Below, piece by piece: positions 9,301-16,639 of a stretch of 64,000 nucleotides of DNA (positions are counted from its first letter, which is position 1; every line of letters begins with the position of its first letter). The stretch lies in assembly GCA_025457665.1 (NCBI GenBank), contig JALOTY010000004.1, positions 36,993-100,992 on the forward strand, read 5' to 3'. The notes under the pieces are model-generated. The model saw nothing but the letters and a program-made list of their open reading frames with translations, was not told where the DNA came from and did no database searches. The DNA is from Akkermansiaceae bacterium (lineage in GTDB: Bacteria > Verrucomicrobiota > Verrucomicrobiia > Verrucomicrobiales > Akkermansiaceae). Both the position numbers and the translations under genes were made by a program.

Positions 9301-9451
9301 TGGCGCCAGCGTCATCGCCCCCCACGGCCCCGGGGGCGTGACTTTGACAGGCCCCCTTCCCAGCCCGAAGCCCGGCTATCAATGCTGGACCGCAACTCTT
9401 CCCGGCGGAGTCACTGCTTTCGTCCGTATCTCGCTCGGAGTGGAGTATTGA
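6392..9451 (+). CDS. Secreted ELWxxDGT-repeat protein
   Basis: This is a 1019-residue exported protein. A Sec signal peptide (MKISLLLILLAWPVGVSAQ) is followed by at least nine ELWxxDGTxxGT-type repeats. The first three start near residues 159, 206 and 255, a period of 47-49 residues; examples are GRELWSSDGTAPGT, GAELWRTDGTAAGT and QEPWKTDGTAAGT. Later copies degenerate (SLYRTDGSAGGT, NELWHSHGSALDT). Such repeats are predicted to build a beta-propeller-like extracellular domain. Near residue 900 a calcium-binding-type segment, DADTDGDGLSNEIEWALGL, joins to a C-terminal beta domain. The family is known only as a repeat family, with no biochemical role established. There is no obvious operon partner. 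Confidence 0.85.
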   Translation: MKISLLLILLAWPVGVSAQLPNLLREIGRTAVPGSSSPGGFLSVGPLVFFVADAGNGGLTVYRASAVGAASPSALSHHVGHEPSQRAEIQLVVSGQAVYWAARNGGKTWQLWRYDILGGTATQVIEVVSPVAIDPPSHLTPRPGGGVMFAADDGVNGRELWSSDGTAPGTTFFDLVSGPDSSAPQNLRTHGGTVFFSAHEMATGRELWKSNATLAGTQRVADIHPGAGNSDPGPVSMGEGGLLYLSANDGTTGAELWRTDGTAAGTMLVADVLGGAQGSSPSEFHSFLGATYFTALRPTGHPQFPPGTLRRSLYRTDGSAGGTTLAGAIDSDFHPFVSEVTHLASWASNLYFITSPFPGSFQLQRWNGDPGTSPLSPAVVDAYPVFNTTLQPFVLTAHGLVTVNASSLVKFPYVDPIPAPELLNPGPGAIDVDSPTEMIWAYASRLFFRSASSTMGEELGQADVSVPGASLSGDLNTTPSWDNTPSAEIQRIAAFRSRALITTAGHLRNSELWISDGTPSGTVLLDSSPAGNPLTQPVSLGSVAVMFRRNISTGVQQLVTTDGSSTTDGPLFQTTQYEPYTARLGSRCYFNGQTADEGEEIWRTDGTITARMTNLAPGNGFSRVLDLKVAGPWLYFTTSLIAGDALMRMDDGGTVEAISLPFIGAPRIVGTAGTRLIIERFGDLYSIGAGPGDLVHLNPGSPLSTNSFVPAIQRNGILHFVGNDFGTYGQEPWKTDGTAAGTSLLKDLVAGNNGSQPALLAPGASRHYFSATDGTDVGLWRSDGSEIGTTLVTQAFAPSEITTDGDTAWIAGFDPMRGNELWHSHGSALDTVAYDIESGPGSSFPSLLTVVRTWRGPTLFFAAVTPGHDLEPWVMPPLQPSAYALWQAANGNLGAPDADTDGDGLSNEIEWALGLPAGEGTGAPIEIGLGGALPTATFKALSPIPAGVTYTIEKSTDLLTWLPVWQLTSSGASVIAPHGPGGVTLTGPLPSPKPGYQCWTATLPGGVTAFVRISLGVEY

Positions 9452-9635
9452 AGCCTTGGTTTCATCCTCACCACCATACGCGGCAACAGGCCTGGCTGCC
9501 TGAAGCCATCGCTTCCCAGCACTTCATTCAAGGCGGATATCATCGATGTCATCCCGGCGCGCCCGGGCTCTGCAGGCCTTTGCATCGGTCCTTGTTTTCG
9601 AGGAAGGGCTTGATACCCCTTCGGGACCACGCCCC

Positions 9636-11054
9636 ATGCGCCTGACCCGCCTGACATTGCTCGCCATCGTCATCGTCATCAGCTTCGGATTCTATTCCCT
9701 GCTCAATGATCAACTCGACGATGTCGAACCCCGCACTTTCCGCGCGACGGAGGAGATGATGGTGGACACGGCGCAACTCCTCGCCTCCATGGTCGGCACC
9801 GATCTCGACCCCGGCCCCCTTGCCGAGGCCTTTGATAAAGCTTCGGAAAGACGCTTCGAGGCACGCATTTTCGAGCACCTCAAGACCCGCACCGGGCTGA
9901 ATTGCTACATCACTGATGCCCGTGGCATCGTCGTCTTCGATTCCGAGGGAGGAAAACGTGTGGGTGAGGACCTTTCCTCCTACTACGATGTCTCCCGTAC
10001 CCTCGCAGGAAACTACGGCGCCCGTAGTAGCCGAAGTGATGAGAACGATCCCACCAGCTCCATGCTCCACGTCGCCGCACCCATCGGCGATCCCGCCCGC
10101 CCTGCCGGCGTGCTCACGATCATCAAGCCCCAGGCCGATGTCCTGCCCATCATCCGCCGTCGCCATGCCGAAATCTGGTGGGGCACCGGACTCATCGGCG
10201 GCGGCATCCTCTCCTTTGTGGTCGCGGTCTTCATCTGGACCTACCGGCCTGTCGGTCTTTTGACCGATTACGCCAATGCCATCGAACAAGGCAAACGCCC
10301 GCGCCTCCCCCATCTCGGCGCCGGCAGGGAGGTCAATACCCTTGCCCGTGCCCTGGAATCGATGCGCGAAGCTCTGGAGGGGAGGAAATACGTCGAACGC
10401 TACGTCCAGACCCTCACCCACGAAATGAAAAGCCCGCTTGCCGCCATCCGCGGTGCGGCCGAGTTGCTTGATGAATCCATGCCCGCGGCCGACCGCCAGC
10501 GTTTCCTGCACAACATCCGTGCGGAATCGTCGCGTGCCGACCGCCTGCTGAACCGCTTGCTCGAACTCTCCGCGCTGGAAGGCCGCAGCAGTTTGGCGGA
10601 TGCCGCCACCGTTGATCTCCGCGAAATCACCCTCCGGGCCATCGATCAGGCCCGTCCCATGGCCGAGCTTGCCGATGTGAGGATTGAAACCAGCCTACCC
10701 GATTCCCCTCTGTCGCTGCACGGAGACGCCTTCATCCTCCGCGCGGCGATCACCAATCTGTTAGAAAATGCCATCGATTTCTCCCCGCCTTCAGGCCGGG
10801 TGCGACTCGAACTGGACAGCGGCGAAAAGCTGCGGCTCATCATCACCGACGAGGGCCCCGGGATACCCGACTACGCCAAGCATCGTATCTTCGAACGTTT
10901 CTTTTCCCTGCGCCAGCTCAACCGGGGTCGCAAAGGCACCGGCCTGGGGCTGACTTTGGTGAAGGAAGCCGCCGAACTCCACGGCGGCAGCATCCGCCTG
11001 GAACCGGCCGATCCTGTGGGGACCCGCGCCACCTTGGAGTTCCCTGCATCGTGA
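9636..11054 (+). CDS. creC: CreC-like two-component sensor histidine kinase
   Basis: This 472-residue inner-membrane kinase has a first transmembrane helix at its N-terminus (LTLLAIVIVISFGFY). The periplasmic sensor domain follows CreC closely (RATEEMMVDTAQLLA, GEDLSSYYDVSRTLAGNYGARSS, MLHVAAPI). A second helix comes before the HAMP region. The H-box is LTHEMKSPLAAIRGAAELL, with the phospho-accepting His about residue 262, followed by the N-box NLLENAIDFSPPSGR and the G-boxes DEGPGIPD and GTGLGLTLV. I chose the ATG at 9636 over an upstream ATG at 9546 because CreC proteins start with this basic, hydrophobic segment. CreC is normally paired with the response regulator CreB; none is adjacent. 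The gene ends 7 bp from the convergent hrpB. Confidence 0.88.
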   Translation: MRLTRLTLLAIVIVISFGFYSLLNDQLDDVEPRTFRATEEMMVDTAQLLASMVGTDLDPGPLAEAFDKASERRFEARIFEHLKTRTGLNCYITDARGIVVFDSEGGKRVGEDLSSYYDVSRTLAGNYGARSSRSDENDPTSSMLHVAAPIGDPARPAGVLTIIKPQADVLPIIRRRHAEIWWGTGLIGGGILSFVVAVFIWTYRPVGLLTDYANAIEQGKRPRLPHLGAGREVNTLARALESMREALEGRKYVERYVQTLTHEMKSPLAAIRGAAELLDESMPAADRQRFLHNIRAESSRADRLLNRLLELSALEGRSSLADAATVDLREITLRAIDQARPMAELADVRIETSLPDSPLSLHGDAFILRAAITNLLENAIDFSPPSGRVRLELDSGEKLRLIITDEGPGIPDYAKHRIFERFFSLRQLNRGRKGTGLGLTLVKEAAELHGGSIRLEPADPVGTRATLEFPAS

Positions 11055-11061
11055 GGTGGGT

Positions 11062-13656
11062 TTATCGGACGGGCGGCACCCACTCGCGTGGATTTTCCGG
11101 CCAGGGATGCTTGGGATATCTTCCCGCCAATTCCTTGCGCATCTGCGTGTAGCCGCCGCGCCAGAAGCTTTCGAGGTCCTTGGTCATCTGCCATGGCCGC
11201 TGGTTCGGGGCCTGCACGTGAACCAGCACCGGCACCTTGCCTCCGGCGATCCGCGGTGTCTCCCAGACCCCGAAAAGATCCCTCACCCTGAGTCCGATCT
11301 GCGGGTCCATGCCGACCTCATAAACCAGCTTCGGCGTTTGCCCGTTGGCCAGTTTCAGCCGCTCCGGCGCATAGGCTTCCAGGGCCGCTTGCTGCGCGGG
11401 GCTCAGCCATTCGCGCAGCACCGGCCAGACTTCGGCCTCTTTGATATCCTTGTAAGCCACCGCACCATGGCAGATCTGCGCCACGGCCGCCGCTTTGTCT
11501 TCCGCCGTCCATGTCGGCAGTTCCAGTTCCGGCATCCATGTGGAAAGACAGGCCAGCCGAGCACACCATTGATCGACCGCAGCATCCCATTTCTTCAGCA
11601 CCAATTCACCGGAAAGCACCCGCTCCGCCAGAAGCTCCGCCGCGGCATCGAGATTGACCCCCTGATCCACATCCCGACTCTCCAGAACCAAATCCCGGAA
11701 TCGCAGGCCCTTCCGCGCCACCACCCGGCGTCTGACCTCGTCCCAAGCCACGCCATCGATTTCTAACAGCTCCTCGGGATGAAGCTCGCGAAGCCAATCG
11801 AGATCCACCGCCGTGGCGCGTTTGAGATGTGTGATCACCTCCCGGCCCTCCACTTCGGTCATCTCCGCCGCCACAAAAGCCACGGCTTTCTTCGCCGCGC
11901 TGTTTTCATCCAGCTTCGCCCTTCGATTCCCAATCATCCGGCAGGCCAGCGTGGCTTCGCCGAAACGGACTCCCAGTCGATCCCCGAATCCCGCGAGCAT
12001 GGCCTTGCCCACGGCATCGTGACGACGATCGAAATCCACATCCCCCACCGGCCAGCCGCGCTGCAGGGAGAGCTTTTTGAGCCTTTCAAAACCTTGGGCG
12101 ACTTCCCTCGCGCCGCGCCCATGGATCCCGAGTTGCGAGACGCGTCGGGGATCGAACTGCATCGCTTCGGCCGATCCGAAAGCCCTCCACTCCGCCTGGA
12201 AGTCCGAGAAATCCCGTACTTCGATGAAATCCTTCATGCCGATTCCCCCCTTGCCGGTCCAGATCCCCTCGCCCTGCACCGCGGCGCAGACAAATGCCAT
12301 TTCCGCCACGCATCCCTGCTCCACCCCGGCCATCATGAGCCGGGCAAATCGCGGTTCCAGCGGCAGCGAGGCCATGGCCCGCCCCTCATCGGTGATCCGT
12401 CCATCCGCCTCCGTCGCCCCCAGATCATGCAGCAAGGTCTCCGCCCTCGCCAAGGCATCGGCCCGGGGCGCATCCAGCCAGCGGAAATCCGCCACGTCCG
12501 TCACCCCGGCAGCCTTGAGCAGAAGAACCACCTCGGAAAGATCCACCCGATGCACCTCAGGCAATTCGAAGCCTTCGCGGCGCGCATGGTCCGCCTCGCT
12601 CCACAAGCGCAGGCATCGCCCCGCCGCCGTCCGCCCGGCCCGGCCTGCCCGCTGATCGGCCGCCGCGCGGGAAATTTTTTTCACCAGCAGGGTGCCGATC
12701 CCGCGGCGAGCATCGAATCCGGAGACCCGCGCCGTGCCGGCATCGATCACCGTCCTCACCCCATCGATGGTCAGCGAGGTTTCCGCGACATTCGTGGAAA
12801 CAATGATTTTCGGCCGTGCCGAGGGTCCCACCGCCGCCTCTTGCGCGGTCGGAGGCAGGCTACTGTGAAGAGGAAAAACATCCCGCCCGCGCGTCCATGA
12901 GGCGTTCGCGAGGATTTCCTCGGTCTTGCGGATCTCATGCATCCCCGGGAGGAAGCACAACACATCCCCGCAATCCGGATGATCGAGCGCCTCACGGCAG
13001 GCTTGGGCCACCTGTTCCCATACTGGAGGCTCCACCATCCGGCCATTTCGATCCCGCACTTGCCGGCCAGGGTGATAGGAAATCTCCACCGGAAAAGTCC
13101 TGCCCCCGGCTTCCAGCATCCGCATTTCCACCTCCGCCTCACGTCCTTCCCGCAGATATTCCGCCAGGCTGCCCGTCTCCAGAGTCGCGGACATGACCAC
13201 CACGGCCAGATCCGGTCGTGAGCGTTCCTGCAGGTCGAGGCATCGGCCCAAGGCCACATCCACCGCCAGCCGACGTTCGTGAAACTCATCGAACACCACC
13301 GCCGCCACTCCGCCCAACTCGGGATCTTCCTGAATCCAGCGCTGAAACACCCCATCGGTGAGAAACACGATTTCCGTATCCCGCCCGTAGCGCGTGTCGA
13401 ATCTCACCGCATATCCCACCCCCTGGCCGAGCGCCGTTCCTCTTTGTCGGGCGACCCAGCCTGCCAGCAATCGCGCTGCCATCCGGCGGGGTTCGATGAC
13501 CAGCACCCGCCCCTTCAGGCCGGCATCCACGAGCATCCCGGGCACTGCCGTGGATTTCCCCGATCCCGTGGGCGCCTTCAGCAACACCCGCGCCCGTGGC
13601 ACGCCGGCCACCGCCTTCTTCAGCTCCTCCTCGATCTCGAAAACCGGTAACTTCAC
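11062..13656 (-). CDS. hrpB: ATP-dependent RNA helicase HrpB
   Basis: This 864-residue DEAH-family helicase has Walker A KAPTGSGKST near residue 30, EPRRMAARL (motif Ia), VFDEFHERRL (motif II, DEFH form typical of HrpB), SATLE (motif III), STNVAETSLTIDGV (motif V) and QRAGRAGR (motif VI). A helicase-associated domain and the long HrpB-specific C-terminal region follow, ending WPENPREWVPPVR. Length is in the usual 800-870 range. Its cellular role is poorly defined in bacteria. It is transcribed convergently with creC and divergently from tatA. Confidence 0.93.
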   Translation of the reverse strand: MKLPVFEIEEELKKAVAGVPRARVLLKAPTGSGKSTAVPGMLVDAGLKGRVLVIEPRRMAARLLAGWVARQRGTALGQGVGYAVRFDTRYGRDTEIVFLTDGVFQRWIQEDPELGGVAAVVFDEFHERRLAVDVALGRCLDLQERSRPDLAVVVMSATLETGSLAEYLREGREAEVEMRMLEAGGRTFPVEISYHPGRQVRDRNGRMVEPPVWEQVAQACREALDHPDCGDVLCFLPGMHEIRKTEEILANASWTRGRDVFPLHSSLPPTAQEAAVGPSARPKIIVSTNVAETSLTIDGVRTVIDAGTARVSGFDARRGIGTLLVKKISRAAADQRAGRAGRTAAGRCLRLWSEADHARREGFELPEVHRVDLSEVVLLLKAAGVTDVADFRWLDAPRADALARAETLLHDLGATEADGRITDEGRAMASLPLEPRFARLMMAGVEQGCVAEMAFVCAAVQGEGIWTGKGGIGMKDFIEVRDFSDFQAEWRAFGSAEAMQFDPRRVSQLGIHGRGAREVAQGFERLKKLSLQRGWPVGDVDFDRRHDAVGKAMLAGFGDRLGVRFGEATLACRMIGNRRAKLDENSAAKKAVAFVAAEMTEVEGREVITHLKRATAVDLDWLRELHPEELLEIDGVAWDEVRRRVVARKGLRFRDLVLESRDVDQGVNLDAAAELLAERVLSGELVLKKWDAAVDQWCARLACLSTWMPELELPTWTAEDKAAAVAQICHGAVAYKDIKEAEVWPVLREWLSPAQQAALEAYAPERLKLANGQTPKLVYEVGMDPQIGLRVRDLFGVWETPRIAGGKVPVLVHVQAPNQRPWQMTKDLESFWRGGYTQMRKELAGRYPKHPWPENPREWVPPVR

Positions 13657-13799
13657 GCGCCGGGCTTAGCACACTCGCCCCTCATTTCACCCGCGATTCC
13701 TTGTCTTTTCCGATCTGGCATCCCTTCTGCTGAAAGCTTGCCCCCACTCCGGCCGTTATTCCCATTGCTAAGCCACAAACCACCCAGTAAGCTGAACTC

Positions 13800-14051
13800 A
13801 TGAACGCACCACTCGCCTTTGGCCTCCCGCAGGGACCGGAATGGATCATTATTTTTGTCGTGGTCCTCTTGCTCTTCGGGGCCAAGAAGATCCCGGAATT
13901 GGCACGCGGCCTCGGAAAAAGCATGGGCGAGTTCAAGCGCGCCCGTGAAGATTTCGAACGCGAAATCCATCATGCGGAGACTGAGGTTTCGAAAGAAAAG
14001 GAAGAATCCCGCATCAAAGAAGTGGCCGGAAAAGAGCCACGAGAAGTCTGA
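13800..14051 (+). CDS. tatA: Sec-independent translocase subunit TatA/E
   Basis: This 83-residue protein has the TatA architecture. A short N-terminus with [31 protein letters not shown] gives one transmembrane helix (about residues 14-29), the [14 protein letters not shown] hinge and amphipathic helix, and then an acidic and lysine-rich tail. TatA forms the variable pore of the twin-arginine pathway. tatB and tatC are not adjacent, so the other subunits are encoded elsewhere. It is followed 7 bp later by a lipoprotein gene on the same strand and is probably co-transcribed with it. Confidence 0.93.
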   Translation: MNAPLAFGLPQGPEWIIIFVVVLLLFGAKKIPELARGLGKSMGEFKRAREDFEREIHHAETEVSKEKEESRIKEVAGKEPREV

Positions 14052-14058
14052 ACATTCC

Positions 14059-15180
14059 ATGAAATTACTCCCCCTTCGCAGCGCCTCGATCCTCCTCGGG
14101 GCGTTTTTCTTGTCCGTCTCTTCCTGCCGCAAGGAAAGCAGCTCCACCTCTTGGTCGAATAGCTCCGCCGCCCAGGCCGAAGCCTCACTTCCCACGGCGA
14201 CACCCACAGAAACTGCCGAAACGCCGGCGGCTCCTGTGGCTCCATCGGAGCCCGCGGCACCCGCGGCACCAACCGTGCCTGCTGCCGCCACCACTCCCGC
14301 AGCGGAAACGCCAGCTGCCCCTCCCGCCCCGGCAGTCGCTCCCGAGTCCCCGGAGAATCCCCAGGTCCGCTTCATCGCCTACAACGTCGAGAACTGGCTG
14401 ACCATGGACCGCTACGAAAACAATCGCCCCGTAGGCGAAGGCTCGAAGCCGGAAAAGGAAAAACAGGCGGTCATCGATATCCTCGTCCGCCATCGCCCGG
14501 ACATCATCGGTCTGAGCGAAATCGGCACCGAAGACGACCTCAAAGACATTCAGACCCGACTCAAGGCTGCGGGACTCGATCTTCCCCACGCTTTCCACAC
14601 CGGCGGGGCCGATGAAGTCCGCCACCTCGGGATGCTGTCGAAGTTTCCTTTCGTCAAAACCACCCCTCACACCGACCTCACCTACCAGCTCGAAGGCAAG
14701 CAGTTCGGCATGGGCCGTGGCGTGCTCGATGCCGTGGTCGATACCCCGGTGGGACCCGTGCATTTCCTCGGTGCCCACCTGAAATCCAAGCGCGAGATCC
14801 CCGAGGCCGATCAGGAAATGATGCGCCGCGCGGAAGCCCACCTGCTGCGCAAGGTCGCCGATGGCGTCCTCAACGAAAATCCCGGCACCCTGATGGTCGT
14901 TTATGGTGACATGAACGACACCCGCCAAGCCTCGGCCATCCGCACCATCCAAGGTCCGCGCGACGGACCACTTTCCCTCAAGATGGCCTGGCTCAAGGAC
15001 CGCAACGGCCACACTTGGACCCACCACTGGGACTATCAGGACGTCTATTCGCGCTTCGACTACGCCCTGGTCAGCACACCCATGCTTGACCGCATGATCT
15101 GGAATGACTGCAAGGTGATCGATGACCCCGATGTCGCCAACGCCAGCGACCACCGGCCACTCTTGGTGATCTTCGAGTGA
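14059..15180 (+). CDS. Lipoprotein with endonuclease/exonuclease/phosphatase fold
   Basis: This 373-residue exported lipoprotein has signal LLGAFFLSVSSC with the lipobox cysteine at about residue 23, then a Pro/Ala/Thr-rich linker (about 40-110). The catalytic domain has the EEP-family motifs VRFIAYNVENW, HRPDIIGLSEIG (metal-binding Glu), HLKSKR, VVYGDMND (Asp/Asn) and the terminal SDHRPLLV (catalytic His). The substrate cannot be told from sequence: it could be an extracellular nuclease or a phosphodiesterase. The start at 14059 lies 7 bp after tatA; a longer frame from 13819 would overlap tatA and was rejected. Confidence 0.88.
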   Translation: MKLLPLRSASILLGAFFLSVSSCRKESSSTSWSNSSAAQAEASLPTATPTETAETPAAPVAPSEPAAPAAPTVPAAATTPAAETPAAPPAPAVAPESPENPQVRFIAYNVENWLTMDRYENNRPVGEGSKPEKEKQAVIDILVRHRPDIIGLSEIGTEDDLKDIQTRLKAAGLDLPHAFHTGGADEVRHLGMLSKFPFVKTTPHTDLTYQLEGKQFGMGRGVLDAVVDTPVGPVHFLGAHLKSKREIPEADQEMMRRAEAHLLRKVADGVLNENPGTLMVVYGDMNDTRQASAIRTIQGPRDGPLSLKMAWLKDRNGHTWTHHWDYQDVYSRFDYALVSTPMLDRMIWNDCKVIDDPDVANASDHRPLLVIFE

Positions 15181-15256
15181 TGGCCCCGCACGGCCCTACA
15201 AATCCGGGGGATTACGCATTCGACATTTCCCTGCGCTGACTTCAGTTTGCCCGCCC

Positions 15257-16639
15257 ATGCGTTTCCGCAGTCTCTGTCGCCACGCCGAAATCGGTGCAAA
15301 CTCCTATGCCTTGGATGCCGGTGATGCCCGCATCGTTCTCGATGCCGGCATGCACCCGAAACATGAGTCCGACGAGGCCCTGCCGCACTACGAATGGCTG
15401 GAGGAAGGCTCGGTGGATGCCGCCGTGATCACTCACGCCCACCTCGACCACATCGGCTCCCTCCCCGTCCTGCTCGAAAACCAGCCCCAGGCCCGGGTTT
15501 TTTTCTCGCCCGCCGCTGCCGACCTCGGTTTCGCCATGCTTCACAATTCGGTGAATGTGATGCAGGCCAAACGGACCGAACTCGGCATCGCCGAATACCC
15601 GCTCTTCCACCACCGCCAGCTCGATGACATCGAACGCGCGATCGAGACCCGCGCCAATGAGCGCCCCTTCGATCTCGACCCCGATGGCATCTTCCGCGCG
15701 ACGTTCCACGATGCCGGACACGTCCTTGGCTCGGTGGCCGTTTCCCTGAAAACGAAGGATCACAGCCTCCTCTACACCGGGGACGTGAATTTCGAAAATT
15801 CCACGCTCATCAAGGGTGCCCTGCTGCCCGAAGACCCTGTGGACACGCTGATCATCGAAACCACCCGCGGTGACAGTCCCCGCCCGGCGGATTACACCCG
15901 TGAATCCGAGGAGCGCTCCTTTGCCGATGCCATCGCCGCCACCCTCAAACGCGGCGGCAGCGTGCTCGTCCCGGTCTTCGCCATGGGCAAGACCCAGGAA
16001 ATCCTCACGATGATCCACCAGTTCAAACAGAAAGGCTGGATCCCAAAAAGCGCTCCGGTGGTCATCGGCGGGCTTTCGACGAAAATGACGGCCATCTACG
16101 ACCGCTACGGCAAGGGCCTCACCCGCCGGACCGATGACGATTTCCGCATTCTCAAGGACATGGATCTCCGCGCAGGCACGCGCCGCCACCGCGGGCCCAT
16201 CGTCCCCGAACCCGGCACGATCTTCTGCCTCTCCAGCGGCATGATGACGGAAAACACCGTCTCCCACAATTTCGCCAAAGCCGGTTTCCTCGAAAATCGC
16301 AAGAATGCCGTTTTCTTCGTCGGTTATGCCGACCCCGATTCCCCCGCCGGCCACATCCGCCGGGCCAGTCCGGGTGACCGGGTGAAACTCGATCCCGCCG
16401 GCCGCGAAACCCGCGTCCTTGCCAATGTCCGGATCTTCGATTTCTCCGGCCATGCCACCCGCGACGATCTGCTCGACTACATCGTCCGCCTCAATCCCGG
16501 CCAGGTTTTCCTCGTCCACGGCGACATCCCCGCCAGCGCATGGTTTGCCGAGCAAATCCGCCAGCGCCTGCCCCAGACCCGCGCCATCATCCCCGAGCCC
16601 GGCGTCGAATACGATCTGAACGCGCTTCGGATTGCCTGA
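15257..16639 (+). CDS. Beta-CASP metallo-beta-lactamase (probable RNA nuclease)
   Basis: This 460-residue protein has the metal-binding motif THAHLDHIG near residue 60, a second motif HDAGHVLGS and TGDVNFE, then the beta-CASP insertion (VLVPVFAMGKTQEILTMI) and the C-terminal RNA-metabolising block FDFSGHATRDDLLDYI ... VFLVHGD. This order matches the CPSF73/KH-less archaeal-CPSF-like exonuclease group found in bacteria, which act on RNA. The substrate is not deducible. It has no signal peptide and should be cytoplasmic. Its last 8 bp overlap the proposed TTG start of the following AsmA-like gene. Confidence 0.88.
   Translation: MRFRSLCRHAEIGANSYALDAGDARIVLDAGMHPKHESDEALPHYEWLEEGSVDAAVITHAHLDHIGSLPVLLENQPQARVFFSPAAADLGFAMLHNSVNVMQAKRTELGIAEYPLFHHRQLDDIERAIETRANERPFDLDPDGIFRATFHDAGHVLGSVAVSLKTKDHSLLYTGDVNFENSTLIKGALLPEDPVDTLIIETTRGDSPRPADYTRESEERSFADAIAATLKRGGSVLVPVFAMGKTQEILTMIHQFKQKGWIPKSAPVVIGGLSTKMTAIYDRYGKGLTRRTDDDFRILKDMDLRAGTRRHRGPIVPEPGTIFCLSSGMMTENTVSHNFAKAGFLENRKNAVFFVGYADPDSPAGHIRRASPGDRVKLDPAGRETRVLANVRIFDFSGHATRDDLLDYIVRLNPGQVFLVHGDIPASAWFAEQIRQRLPQTRAIIPEPGVEYDLNALRIA

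Noticed and set aside
9546..9635. Upstream extension of creC from ATG 9546
   Set aside because: The 30 extra residues are hydrophilic and unlike CreC, which begins with the membrane anchor.
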